From contig NW_019776104.1 of NCBI RefSeq assembly GCF_001039355.2, positions 48,396 through 112,395 on the forward strand: 64,000 nt of DNA, read 5' to 3'. The translations under genes and the position numbers were made by a program. Below, piece after piece: positions 1 to 12,450 of the stretch (within the stretch, counting starts at the first letter, position 1; every line of letters starts with the position of its first letter). The notes under the pieces were generated by a model that searched no databases, was not told the origin of the DNA, and saw only the letters and a program-made list of their open reading frames with translations. The DNA comes from Lingula anatina (taxonomy: Eukaryota > Brachiopoda > Lingulata > Lingulida > Lingulidae).

Positions 1-141
1 TTATTTAAGTTGTATTTAAGCCTTAATAATAATATTTATATTGTTTTTTCCATTTATATCCTTGTGTATTGATATTTTCAAAGTAATCCAGTCTGTGTTG
101 TGTTGGTAATGTAGTGTAATTGACCAGTTGTCTGTTCGCAG

Positions 142-3100
142 GGTAACTATGACACAGAGGTGGCCATGTACAGAGATCAGCTGGAGCATACCTATCAACT
201 GTGTAAAACCTGTCACATCAAAGTTAAACAAACATTAAACAAACAAGACCAGGTGTTACAGAGAAAGATGATGAAACAACACCTGAAGACACCTGACTCT
301 CCCTCAGCTTGCTCAGTAAGACTTCATTCTCTGCATGTTACATATAACTAGAGATATATTAGTCTGTACACTTTTTAAGATAGATATAAAGTAAAAGTGT
401 CACATTTGGGATAATTGTTTATGTTCATCTAATATGTAAAACAAAGGAAATTAGGCTGCCTCTTGGAAAAATGACATTTTCTGTCTCATGAATAAATCAG
501 GAAGAGTACATAGTAGCTGGTCAATTGGGAAGGTTCTTTGATGGTTGACTGTGTGAGTCTAGGGCAAGCAGGCTGGTGTGAAGAACAGTGCGCCACAGAG
601 AGCATCATTGTCTAAATCTCCCTCACAATAAGATACCTGAAAAATGACTGTTAACATGCATACTCAAGTGTACTTTTTATTTTAGGATCATTTTGTCCAC
701 AAGGTGGGGCCACCTGCTCACATCAATCTATTACGCCTCACCTCCCTCCTGTGTGCAATCACGCTGCTAGTCATCAACTTCCACAGTCTTCAGGAACACA
801 GCGACACTCCCCTCATCAACCTGCAGCGATATCTACCTAGAAGTGCTCTGAAGTATCTGTCCCAGATCTACAGCCTGGCGTATACAGTGGTGTTTCTGGG
901 ATTTTTCAGTGGGATAACAGCAACATTTCTGTTTGGGAAAGATAGGTGGGCAGATAGGATGATGTGATACAGTGCACTGTCTTTATAATAATAATAATAA
1001 TAATAATATTTATTATTATTATTGTTTTTATTTAAAAACTGATTTCACATCTTGAGGTTCAGGTTTTAGCCTTATTTGAGTTTTAATAACAGTTTAGTAA
1101 AAGCAGTCAAGTAAAATGTTTTATAATACTGGTTTAAATGCTTGAGTTGGTGATTTGAAATGTTGACTTTTGGCTGTGAGCTATGTTATGTTGTAGTATA
1201 TATATCTAATTTTCTTGATATATAGTATATTCTGATCGCCAAGTAAAAAAAGAACCAGGTAATATACTTCATCCTCAGTACAACAAGTTTACAGTGTATA
1301 TACTGCTTGATGTTGCCTATATTTTCTCTCCTGTTTATGTCCCTGTTTCTACCTTTATATTCATGATGTGAACATGACAACATCTGGGCTCAGTTTCATC
1401 AACATTGGATAGCGCTGAATAACTATGAAAAACAGTATCTATTAGATAAAATTGTTACCCTCTGGGCAATTATCCTGTGGGTAAAGTAATGTTTACTAAA
1501 CACTAGATACTTATTTTATCTCAGATATTGCTTTCCATGATTAAAAAGGCTGTCCTCAGGATAACTGTCCAGAGGATAACAATCTTATCCAAAGGATATT
1601 GTTATCCGTAGGATAGTGCTGTCCAGTGTTGATGAAACTGGGTTCTGGTTCATTACAAGTGATTCAAAGTTTGTGTTATATAGCATGATCCCTCAATATG
1701 TATAGATAAATGTGATGACCTATTATTCCAGGCTAGTGTTGTGGGATGCTGTGGCCTCCTTTGTGTGGCTGGGACTCCTTTTCGTCCACTCCAGTCTCCC
1801 GGCAAAGCTGACTCGTTTACAGGCCCAGGACAGCCATATTTTACAGGTTGCGCTAGCGCTGCTGTGCACCCTGTTAAGCATGTTATGCTGGTTAATTGAT
1901 AGAACACCTAGAAGTCAGAGGAGGCAGCTCACTAGAGGGAGGCACAGGAGGTATGCTGGTTCTAGGGCTCCAAGGAGCATATTTTTTCAGGTCATACCTT
2001 TATGTAAAAAAAAATTGTTTGAAAGGCCATTTTAAAGGGAAAAATTGCATGTTATGTTTAAATGAAACCTTTGTAAGCCTATGTTTTATTTGTACAAACC
2101 CAAAAATAGTCAAGAGTGCCAGGCATGAAAAAGTTTGTGGATTGACACTATGTGTATTGGTATTATTAAGAATTAAAATGCTTGTACAATATCTTTTTCT
2201 TTTAAAAGAGAGTGTTTTATTCCTTACGTGCAAAGTTTATTTTTTAGTATGTGTCCTCTTGGGTTTCTAAACCGATTTTTTCCAATCTTTCTAGAGCCAG
2301 CAGCTTTATGTCAGACACGTCAGACCTCTCTCACCACTCTAGTCCTGGCGCTGACAGAATGTCTGCATCTTCAGAGGACTTTGACAGTGTTAGTCAAGTA
2401 TCCAATCACACAGGAGCATCAGGTCACATGACACATCAGATATCCAATCACATGTTGACCACAAGTCATGTGACAAGACATTTGCCCAATCACAATGATA
2501 CAAGAGAGACCTTGCAGTCTGGGCATCCTATTGATAGCAAGTTGGAAACCATGAGTTTGGGACCTCCATCCAGGAGAAAAACTGGCAAGGGTAGGTGGAA
2601 TTTGACATTTTTAGGATTAGTTAGGTCATTCTAGTTATAATATTCCATATTTATTTATTTATATAATCGCCTTTAAAGGATAAAATTAAAAAAATGAATA
2701 TAATAAATAAGTAAAAATGAGGTGGAATAAAATGAAATGCATAAAAATTACACAGCGTATATAGAAGACAGTTTAAAAGAGTTTAAAAGTAGTCCCCCAA
2801 GTATGCATTCCTTAGAATGTCTGTCCTGATATCTGGGACTATTGACTAAAAAACTTGATGTGTCTACTATAGTCCTTATGGTTCCTGTGACCCTTTGCTA
2901 GCAGATTTCATAAAACATAAGTCTAAAATTAGATTTATACCACAGGAGATCAGCCTTTCTAGCAGCGTCTCTCTCACTAATGAGTGATAGAATATAAAAT
3001 GAGATATTGATGTGATAAAATCTTACGGTAGGGTGAGCGAATGCTCATAGCCTACAGAAGAGGGATTTAGCTGATTTAATAACAGCAGCACTAGTATTTG

Positions 3101-6100
3101 GATTTACTAGAACTTTTAAAAGATCTAATATATCAGGTCTGGAGGAAACACCCATAAATCTAGTAATAAATTTGTTTTGCAGTTTGTCCAATTCTCTCAG
3201 GTGTTTCTGAGACATACAAATCTAATGAGCTCCCTAAGTCATGACAGGTGATACTATTGCTTGCTATATATAAGAAGTATTATCTTGCAGTCAGTCAACC
3301 TCATAAACAATTCAACTTCATTGCCACAATTGTTTTTTTTTTTTTTTTTTTTAATTATTATCATTTTTTTAGTAACAATAGTTTTTGGTTACCAGAATTG
3401 TTTTTGAAATCTGACTCTAGTTTCTGGTGGCTGTTATTTGCTTTTGAAAATTGACACTAGTTTCTGGTGTCCAGAAGCATTTTTAATAACCACACATGGC
3501 ACTAGACTGTACCAAAGACTGAATGTTCAATGTTTTGATAATGTTGTCATGCAGTGATTAGTAATGTGTGAGTATAATTTTTATGAGGAAATGATGAATG
3601 ACACAGGGATAACAATTCATGGATTGCCATCATAGGATTATTTCAACAATACCCATTAGAAAAATCATTAAATTATTTGAGATTTTATTTAAAGGTTAAG
3701 CTGATCTATTTTGTTTTGTTTATTTATTTAAGTGACCTGTGCTCTAATGCAAGTAATACAGATACATTTTTTTTCTTTTTGCACCCAGCCCCAATGGTCT
3801 TATAAGTCACTGTTTCATGTTCATGTTATTATTATTATATATCAATGAACATGAAAGTACATAGGAACAATAAATAATGTAGAAATAAACGTATAAATAG
3901 CAATGCTGTACGTTCAACTAAGAGTAACTATGGAAATATAAAATATTAATTACATATTAGTATAAATAATAGAATGCATATACAAACTAGGACGTTACTC
4001 GTTATAAATGAACTCTCTCCGTATCGTATAGACACGCTTTATATAATTACTTAATATTTTTGTATGTTTTGGTATTATAATTGCCTTTTTCCACATACTT
4101 GGTAACAATGTTGTGTCAAATATGAAATTGAACATTGGCATTAGTAAATCAATAATAGTTTTGTATTTCAAAATTTCATTGGGGATATTATCTACTCCCG
4201 TAGCATTCTTTTGTTTTGTCTTAGCTACTGCTGCGCTAACCTGTTGTTTTTCAATTGTGCCATTTATGCTGTAATTAGGATTAAACAAGGGGTCAGACAT
4301 TACACCCTCCATATGTCTTCTATATTCTAGACTTTGTTCAAGAAATTCAGCATCGAAATCATTTATGTCAGTTTCATTATACAATTTTCTAAAGTCACTT
4401 TCATATTTCTTGTAAGTAATATTGATATCATATACTACATCACCATTTTTGTTATACGTTTCCACTGGGATTTGTGATTTGCCCCTAGGTCCGGCTTTTT
4501 TAATGTTGTCCCAAAACTTGCGATGATCTTTGACACAGGCCATCTCTGTTTAACATGCTAGTCTCCTTTTGTAACGCCTTTCATGATACTGGAGTCATTT
4601 GTCATATTCTTGTAATTTTGTTTTATAATCAATGAACAGACTATTTCTAATATATTGATGGCCTTCAGATTTAGAGTATTGAATTTCTGCATTCTGCATT
4701 CGTTTCCGTAAATCCAATAATTCGTCACACCAATATAGTTTGGATATTCTCAACTTCTTTTTTGATTTCCCGCCATTTTTTATATCAATAAAGGGAACAG
4801 TGGCATTCATTTCATGAATTAATTCTTTAACTACGCATTCATACATGTAGTCAACTTCATTTTGATTTTCCCTCATGAGTTTGATACTATCTATAAGCTG
4901 TTTGATTGCTAGCCTTGATATATCTGATGTAAAGATGTCACTTTTATCTTCTTTAACTTTGTATATTCTGCGGTCACTGCTGTAACTATTTATTTGTTTG
5001 TGTTGGTTTATATTGTGCATGTCATCATAACCTAAGTTATCCATATGGGCGTGTTTCAGTGTAGCTTCCAACATTGAGTGATCAGGATGTTTATATCTTC
5101 CACTTAAAAGACTCTGTAGATTGTGATTCTCTCTATATAATCACTCATCGTATGTACCCTAAAGTCTGTAACTTTGGAGAAATTCTCTTGTGGAGCAATA
5201 ATGTAGTCTACAACTGATTTTCCTCTCTTTAAATAAGTATAATTGTTATGTGCCTTATCACCCCTACCATTTAATATGCATGTCTTACTTTCAGTAAGAA
5301 ATTCAATCAGCTCTGATTTGTGAGAACTTGTCTTCTCATCAATACTATCCCTCCCCTGGATCTCATCGACCTAAGTCGTGAAATCTCTCATATTACCGAT
5401 TCGTGCATTTAAATCTCTGCATAGACAAAGTATGTTGCAACTCTCATACATATAACATTTCGCTAATAAATGTGCAAAGAAATTAGCAGCATCTCTTCCA
5501 TAAGGCAAGTTTGCAGGAGTGAGATAGCAATTAAAAGTATAATATTTCTATCTGTAATTTTATGTATTAATTCTATACTTAAGATTCCGTCTACGGACTT
5601 ATCTACCACCGATAGTTTATATTCATCTGACACACTGTTTTTCACACTGTTCTTATGTTTAGCAAACCTAGGGTGATCTGATAGTTTAGTTTTAAATCCT
5701 TTGTATTTTCATGTTTGGACAAATTTGTTAAGTACAGTTATAACTTGATCTTTTCAGTGGGGGAAAATTGTGCATTTTTTCTTATACTATTTCTTCAAGT
5801 CATTAATTCTAATAAAATCATTCCCATTAAGCTATAGCAAGAAATAAATAAATAGAAAAGCAGGCTACTTTTAATTATATTTAATACCATAAAAGCACCA
5901 CAAATGCTACATAAAATTTAATTTTTAATAATGCTAATCAAATGTATTTGACAGATTGATAATTTTCCCAGTTGAAAAGATGGAAGTCATTACCATAGCG
6001 GTTATCTTCTCTGTAGGTGCTTTTGACTTGAAGGGCGTCATTTCCTCCAATCATGTCACCTCCACCACCCCTACACCGCGCGGCATTCTGGGATCACTGG

Positions 6101-8572
6101 GGAAGAAACGCCCACTCATATCTCCTGCCAGGTTCACGGCCAGTCCAGGGTCACCAGCAGGGGGCGCTGCAGTGACAGCTGGACGTGGTGCAGTGACTGC
6201 TAGAAAACTGTTCAACTTCTCTCAGAGCTGTGGTAAGTAGTGACAGCCTAGCTGTGGTAGGAAGTGGCAGTCTACAGCAGTCCTCGGGGGTGAGGAGTGC
6301 TAGCTAGCACACTGGAGATTGCTACAGAACTACAGTCTGTGGTAGGTAGTGTCAGTCTACAGCAGTCCCTAGGGGTGAGGAGTGCTAGCTAGCACACTGG
6401 AGATTGTTACAGAGACTACAGTCTGTGATAGGTAGTGGCAGTCTAAAGCAGTCCCTAGGGGTGAGGAGTGCTAGCTAGCACACTGGAGACTGTTACAGAG
6501 ACTACAGTCTGTGGTAGGTAGTGGCAGTCTATAACAGTCCCTAGGGGTGAGGAGTGCTAGCTAGCACACCGGAGATTGTTACAGAGACTACAGTCTGTGG
6601 TAGGTAGTGGCAGTCTATAACAGTCCCTAGGGGTGAGGAGTGCTAGCTAGCACACCGGAGATTGTTACAGAGACTACAGTCTGTGGTAGGTAGTGGCAGT
6701 CTATAGCAGTCCTCGGGGGTGAGGAGTGCTAGCTAGCACACTGGAGACTTACAGAGACTACAGTCTGACGTTATTGGCTGGTTAGAAATGAGTGTGTTTA
6801 ATTGCACCTCTTTGAAAGGAAATTAATAATTGTATTCATGATTGTATAGTTCTAGTTAGTACACCTTGGTTAATGACAGGTACATTATATCTAAAGTTAC
6901 AGAAATAAATCTGTTTAAATCATGATAACTGTCAGTATGACACGAACACACAATCTTTTAAGCAATTTAATCCTGGTCTTATTTATAAGAATCTTCAGTG
7001 CACAGGTTGTATGTAGGGCTGCTGCAGAAGGAGAATGTCTATCACATTAATGCGACCAAGAGCTTTTAAACCACATTATTTCCCTCTATTAGTTGAGGAT
7101 CTCATTTCCTGCTAGGTGTGTTAACAGTGTGCCAGGCACCTGCTGCTTCTTGTCATCTAGATTATTGCTCTTCAACTAATGTGAATGTTCCAATCAGTTT
7201 GAGTCTCATTAAGTTCTTCATTTGGTTGTCTAAATGTGCATTTGTATTAGATTGACTTAAGTTAATTCATTTGGACAAAGTATGCAAGGTAAATATAGAA
7301 GGATGACATAATGATGTGGTAACTTGATTGCTTGGAAATCTTTCCCAATGGTAAAAATTGGCAAACCAACAAGGGTTTTTTTCTGTAAAAAATAAGTAGA
7401 ACATGAGTAATGCTTGATGTCTTCTTTCTTTGCCCTTTACCAGAAGAGTTGTACTATAAACTATCAGTAGTAATGGGTCTTATTCCACACTACAGTTGAA
7501 CACAATCTCTGTCCTCAGGTCCTGGAGTACGTAGCTTGAATGGTTCCAGTACAGGACACAACAACAACAAGGAAATGACAGAAGAAGAAAGCAACTCCTC
7601 CTCATCTTCCTCATCTCTTTGTCCTGTGGACAGTTCATGTCCATATGAAAAAGAAGAGAAAAGTAACAGTAAGTATAAGTTCAGAATTTGCTGTTTTAAT
7701 GGGCAGATCCAGCTAGAAATCAAGACATTTTTTGTATCATTCAAGATGGTTTTTTGGTTGAATCTAACAAGTTCTTAAATAACCCTTGTTTTACACCATT
7801 CACCTCTTCATTTTTCCTATGCTGCATGTCTTCGCTTTCTCTTCCTCCTCCTCACTTGTACTTCTTTACTATATTTAGTCTGTACTTTTGCCTATACTTC
7901 ATCTTTCTCCTCACCTTTCCACATACTTTAGTAGTAAATTCCATTTAAATGAAACAATATGAACAGATGTATATAATATGTATATGAAAACTGACAGGAT
8001 GGTAATGGTTCTCGTAAAGAAACTTGTTCATTTCTGGCTACTTGGTAATCTTCATATTTTTCCCATAGTTACCATTTCATTCATTATTTTCATTTGTCCT
8101 GTTCCTTTCTGTTGGCCTTTTCTTTATTTACAAAATGCATCACAAATACATGACAATACAAAAAAGGTAACAACACTCACTCACACTTACACTCACACTT
8201 AAGAGAAAATGTGTTATGCTCTGACACTTTTAATGAAATATATTGCTGTACATTAAATATTCAGGTTCACAATAAATTAATTATATTTGAAGTGTACTGA
8301 CAAAGTGACTTAATATCTGTTTTACCAGGTATCTAATCAGTGAACATTCTGTTGGCTTCATAATTAAGTAACTTTTTGTTAGCAAAAATCTTCATTAGCT
8401 TGGTAGTTGGATCATAAATGAAAATTATCAAACACAAGTGGAAATATTTTCATACAGTTAGCTTACGGCCAACCTGGGCGAAGGCCTTCATCATACTGAT
8501 GTGAGTAGATGTTGACACTCACTGACTGCTAGGTGGTATAGTGGCCAGGACCCTGTTGTAAATGTCAGGTAG

Positions 8573-8607
<35 letters not shown>

Positions 8608-8866
8608 GTCCCTACTCATGGGTGGCTGTGACAGCTGATAATATCCATTTATGAACTTTTTTGTTTTGTTTATATTGTTCAGATGCATCACTGTCATGGT
8701 ATTACTATTAGGTATAGTAACATGTTTTTACTGGTGGTTTTATCTTATTTCAGCACAGAGTAAGAGCTCCTTGTTCTGGCAAAGCCTGCTTGGGGTCAGC
8801 ATTGGTTTGAATGTGGCTGTGGCTGCTTATGTGGCTGCAGATTACTTTGGCTTGGGATTGAGGTGA
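142..8866 (+). CDS. TMEM201: TMEM201/Samp1-like inner nuclear membrane protein, 3' seven exons
   Basis: Seven exons join in phase: 142-315, 686-945, 1732-1950, 2295-2590, 6017-6232, 7519-7668 and 8754-8866 (TGA at 8864). Junctions are GT-AG with phases 0, 2, 2, 1, 1, 1. They give 475 residues; the 5' end lies outside the window. Exon 1 (residues 1-58) contains YRDQLEHTYQLCKTC, matching the end of the Ima1 N-terminal zinc-binding region of TMEM201/NET5. Hydrophobic helices lie near residues 71-88, 119-141, 146-164 and 181-200. A Ser/Pro-rich nucleoplasmic-type region follows (about 218-440), then a last helix near 446-468 just before the stop, as in Samp1. Known family role: inner nuclear membrane protein associated with LINC complexes, the lamina and nuclear positioning. 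The second donor (GTGGGC) is weak. I saw no AATAAA in the first ~400 bp after the stop. Family call is firm; exact exon ends are inferred. Confidence 0.88.
985..1022. repeat. (AAT)n/(ATT)n microsatellite
   Basis: An AAT run passes directly into an ATT run, making a short self-complementary microsatellite in the second TMEM201 intron of the window, 40 bases past the exon end. Confidence 0.8.
1386..1644. mobile_element. MITE-like foldback element with ~28-bp terminal inverted repeats
   Basis: The left end (1386-1413) and the reverse complement of the right end (1617-1644) share CAGTTTCATCAACA followed by TGGA and AG, with a few mismatches. The ~259-bp interior has no coding capacity. It carries several GGATAAC and GTTATCC words near the right end, so the whole element can fold back. 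It lies inside a TMEM201 intron. No clear target-site duplication was seen, so the superfamily is unassigned. Confidence 0.6.
2780..3245 (-). pseudogene. Decayed LINE fragment, C-terminal part of ORF2-like protein
   Basis: On the minus strand one frame reads through long protein-like stretches with one or two internal stops. It includes HLRELDKLQNKFITRFMG, then a Lys/Ser-rich segment, then SERDAARKADLLWYKSNF and LMFYEIC. The 'LxxLQNKFIxRxxG' stretch is typical of the region after the reverse transcriptase in non-LTR retrotransposons. No start or intact catalytic motif remains. It may be the 3' end of the element at 3990-5700 (same strand) or a separate insertion. It sits in a TMEM201 intron, antisense to the gene. 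Confidence 0.5.
3990..5700 (-). mobile_element. Truncated APE-type non-LTR retrotransposon (endonuclease plus start of RT), antisense in TMEM201 intron
   Basis: Minus-strand reading across frames gives an apurinic-type endonuclease. Near 5440-5520 is LPYGRDAANFF followed by a DLNARIGN motif (normally GDLNAR, here RDLNAR). Near 5200-5300 comes NYTYLKRGKSVVDYII, the C-terminal endonuclease signature. Then follow a Lys-rich linker (5074-4595, open) and the N-terminal RT region (4543-3995) with KNATGVDNIPNEILK and LPSMWKKAIIIP. The reading breaks soon after, so the FADD-type catalytic RT motif is absent. Internal stops and frame changes show it is dead. Clade is uncertain; the architecture fits the CR1/Jockey side of APE-type LINEs. 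Confidence 0.82.
6225..6766. repeat. 86-bp minisatellite, six units, starting at a splice donor
   Basis: The marker word TGAGGAGTGC recurs at 6291, 6376, 6462, 6548, 6634 and 6720, a period of 85-86 bp. Each unit also carries GTGGTAGGTAGTGGCAGTCT or a close variant. That word resembles the junction sequence at the end of the upstream TMEM201 exon (GTGGTAAGTAGTGACAGCCT, 6230-6249), so the array seems to have grown from the junction itself. Confidence 0.92.
8574..8605. repeat. 32-base poly(C) run
   Basis: Uninterrupted C tract in the last TMEM201 intron, about 150 bases before the last exon. The complementary strand is G-only and could form a G-quadruplex. Its true length is uncertain in an assembly. 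Confidence 0.9.
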
Positions 8867-8874
8867 ACTCAGAT

Positions 8875-9040
8875 CAGGATGGTTTGAGGATTGAGGATAT
8901 CTCGGATCTGGATGGTTTGAGGATTGAGGATCGAGGATATCTTGGATCTGGATGGTTTGAGGATTGAGGATATCTTGGATCTGGATGGTTTGAGGATTGA
9001 GGATTGAGGATATCTTGGATCTGGATGGTTTGAGGATTGA
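8875..9040. repeat. 34/41-bp minisatellite directly after the TMEM201 stop codon
   Basis: Five variable units built on GGATCTGGATGGTTTGAGG, differing by an extra 7-bp GGATTGA or GGATCGA block, begin 9 bases after the stop codon and so lie in the presumed 3' UTR. The duplicate copy after the N at 12450 starts inside this same repeat, which probably explains why a contig ended here. Confidence 0.85.
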
Positions 9041-12000
9041 AATGAACCCAGCTCTGGATTTTTGGAGGATTCGTTGTCGTTGAGAGGAAGAAGAGGTCAG
9101 GGTGAACCCCTACCAGTCATACCCTTCACTGCCATGGCAAATTCTTATATAAAAAGATGAGCTTGTACCATGACATAACATATTCTCAGTAATTGATTTC
9201 ACAAATCCGTTCCTTACCACTGCCACTGTAGTGAAACAGACATGATGTAGGATGTGCTCTGCCAGACCTCCATGTGTCTGTGTCATGTTGTGTGAACACA
9301 TTATGAGATAATCCTGCTCTATTTTATTATACAGATGCTATACTAATGGATTTGCTTCTACTCTCACTTTGATTCTTGACTTTGGGAGTCTGTACACTTG
9401 ACCTAAAAAGTTTGGAAACATTTTGAATTATTATGAAATAACTATATGAGCTAAGGTAAATATTTTATCCAAATATTGACGGAGAATGCATCCATCATTC
9501 GTTACTTTTTTATATACACTGAAGGTTTTCCCACTATATTACATATTTTTTAAATAACTGAAAAACAATTTCATGTTTGTGAACTTTTTTGGTCAAGTGT
9601 ATATTATCATCATAAGTAACCAGACACCTAATTGAATCTATATTAGCAGTATTGGATGATACAAGAAGATATATGATAGCTGGTATGAAGTACTAGTGCA
9701 GTGATGTTACTATGATATTTATCTAAGCAGCTGCAGATTTCACAGTGAAACATCTTCTTTATAACCAGGAAGATAACATTGTTTTGGCAGGAGCTTATCA
9801 GAAATTTCTTAGACATAAAACTGACAGCTCGAGTTGTTTCTTTTCTTTATTTTCTGCTTAAAAGAATATCTACAATCATTTCAACTAGGAGAGAGCAAGA
9901 CAGAGCTAGCCAAACGGAGGTTGATTATTATAAAATCTTTATATTCTTCTCTCGGAGAGAGACTGGTAACTCAAGTTTGACTTTTGACCCAAAGGGAAAG
10001 TTAAATGGGTTCTTGTTCTTTAAACTGTGATATTATGTGTTGAAAAGATGAAAACATATAGTAGCTTTTTTTGTCCACACGATTTTACTTATATATCCCC
10101 ATTGCATTTCTTTCAATGTTGAATAATTTCCTTATAATATATAGCTTAACTTTACCAAAAATTATAGAAAAATGTTTTGTTGCATTTATTGCTTTAAAAA
10201 GGACGTGAGGTCACCTTATAAAATATGTAAACACTTAATAAAAACAATGTTATATATTTTTGATAAACGTTGTTATTTTGTTCATCTTTTATTCAGAAAA
10301 AAACCACCTTAACTTACGATGATGCTATCGGATGTGAACTCCTTTGTCTGTTTAGACGGCACATGAAGACTCGTCTGTTCAAGTAATACGATGGTGTAAA
10401 TTCCGATGAGAGTGGCCCATGACATAAAAATTTAGGAATGAATGTATTGTTTGAAGTAACTAGTGATTCTGCTGTACTTATTTATTTATTACATTGCTGC
10501 GAGGGAATCCTGTCGTATATGACTTCACTTCACGGCGAGTTTACTGTTATAACACATAGGCATATAACGAGAAGAACACGGTAATATGCTAACATAAATT
10601 TATGTATTTTTAAATATATTGTTAAAACAAAAAGACAAGTGCCAGGATAATGATAACTAGACTATACCGCGGAATGTGTTCACATGTGCATAATTCCAGG
10701 GTCTAAGAGAAAACTGCCCCAGCTGCCCAAGAGAATATGGTTTTTAGTACATGGCCATCACAAGTGACCTTCGTGACTATATTCATAATACAGTAATAAT
10801 ATTTATAGTATTTTGGTGACGTACAAGCAAATACGAATAGAGGAAAAAAAATCGCTTTTTTAATATGTAAATTTTTAAAAGAAAATTGTGTCTGACTGCG
10901 CGAATTGTCTCGAAATTGGTGTTGAGGTTTTAAAATATATTAAAATATAATGCCTATGGTTTGCCTGATCCCAAATAATTCTGAACAAAATTTTGGATTG
11001 GAACACAAAATCGTTCAGAAATCGATACAAATACGTTTGGGGCAATTCCACCACACGAAATGTGACCTCCATATTTTTGCTGCAACAAATGCACCGATTT
11101 ATTTGCTATCCACACTGGATACTTTATAAGATCCAAAGCTACAATTTTTAATTAATCTGTATTTATAAAAACCCAGTTTTTCTCCGCATGTCCATTTCCT
11201 GGATCTTCAATGATGAAATTCTCTCCTTTTACCGATTTCGTAGATCTTCATGAAAACGATTTTTCAATTTTAATCCGTATCCATTATGTTATAAATGTTA
11301 TTCTTCCAGCGTAATATAGTATATTTTTCTTTTTATTTGTGTCTACAGAAATAAATTAGAACACACTATTTAACATGTCCTTAACTCTCGCCGAGTTACA
11401 GTGATCTACGCATCTTGGGAGTAATGCATTGGCAACAACGCGTCAACCAGTTCCAGATCATTTACTCCAATCTTGGACATGTCCAAGCTCCAATGCAGCA
11501 TTTCGCTGGTGTCTCCGAACTCTCTTAATTGTTCTCCCGAGTTGCTGCCGCACTAGTAAATCCTCCTCTCCTACACGGCATGTCTTCCGGCCCAAGTTAA
11601 CATATCGCGTGCCGAAAAATTACCGAAGTAATTACTTTATACATATACTTGTATCGAGTAAGATTGTGTAATGACAAACGTGTAATTTGGAATACTGAAG
11701 TAATTACTTTATACATATACTTGTATCGAGCAAGATTGTGTAATAAGAAACGTAATTTGGAATGCTGATTATCTGTGTTATATAAAAGACATTCTGACAC
11801 TGCAAAACTACGGATTTGTAATAAATAACGTGCATTTAAAGATGGTTTTGACACAAGTATATACGTCAATAGTGGTAAGGCAATACACTCATGTATAAAA
11901 TGTGTAGAAAAGAACGAAAATATGGTGCGGTATTCTTACATCTCCAGCTTCCCCAGACAGAAGCCTGCCTCTTGTTGTTGCAATTGGCGCTCCACGCACG

Positions 12001-12303
12001 GGAATTGCAAATGCCAAATGACCTTGTTTTATATCTTCGATTTCCTTAACTGGAAAATTCGGTTAAGTTATCGAATTAAAAAAAGGAAAACGTGTCTAAA
12101 CCCGAGCGAAAACTATCTTGATTTAATTAAGAGGTTTCTGACCTGTTCAATGTGGCCCCTGACATTGACCAGGTTCGCCGGCCTCTGTTAACCTGGCGGC
12201 AAGGTGAAGCTCAATGCTCCCGAGGTGTTATCTTTATGGACTTTGTAACGGGTAACTGTTTACATTGGAGACTACAACATAGCGGCAAATTTCTTCAGCA
12301 TTT

Positions 12304-12340
<37 letters not shown>

Positions 12341-12449
12341 CAAAGGGCGGGATTTGGTGGGGGGTGAAAAAATTAAGCTTAAGATATTGTAATTTAGTGT
12401 CATTTAAACCAAAGATGGGTTCTCCAGAGGTAAGTTTGGCTAGCATTTT
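8998..12449. repeat. Duplicated block 1, copy A (~3.45 kb)
   Basis: Aligns end to end with 12451-15898, with scattered substitutions and small indels (roughly 2 percent by eye). It ends exactly at the single N at 12450, with AGCATTTT as its last bases; copy B continues past the same word. It contains a 34-base A run (about 12306-12339). Apart from the antisense exon candidates listed separately, no gene was recognised. Confidence 0.93.
11406..12049 (-). CDS. Candidate antisense two-exon gene end (copy A version)
   Basis: Exon 11940-12049 has a TTTTCCAG acceptor and a GAT/GTAAGA donor. It encodes 36 residues including GHLAFAIPVRGAPIATTRGR. The next exon candidate, 11552 down to 11406, has a TTTACTAG acceptor in matching phase 0 and begins CGSNSGEQLREFGD. 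In this copy a 4-base insertion shifts the frame, so it ends LLPMHYSQDA. An AATAAA on the minus strand lies at 11332-11337. No family is recognised, and chance open frames of this size do occur. Confidence 0.25.
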
Positions 12450-12450
12450 N
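12450..12450. other. Single-N contig join
   Basis: One undetermined base separates copy A and copy B of duplicated block 1. Confidence 0.95.

Noticed and set aside
6225-6766. CRISPR-like array of regularly spaced repeats
   Set aside because: Whole 86-bp units repeat with no variable spacers, in a eukaryotic intron.
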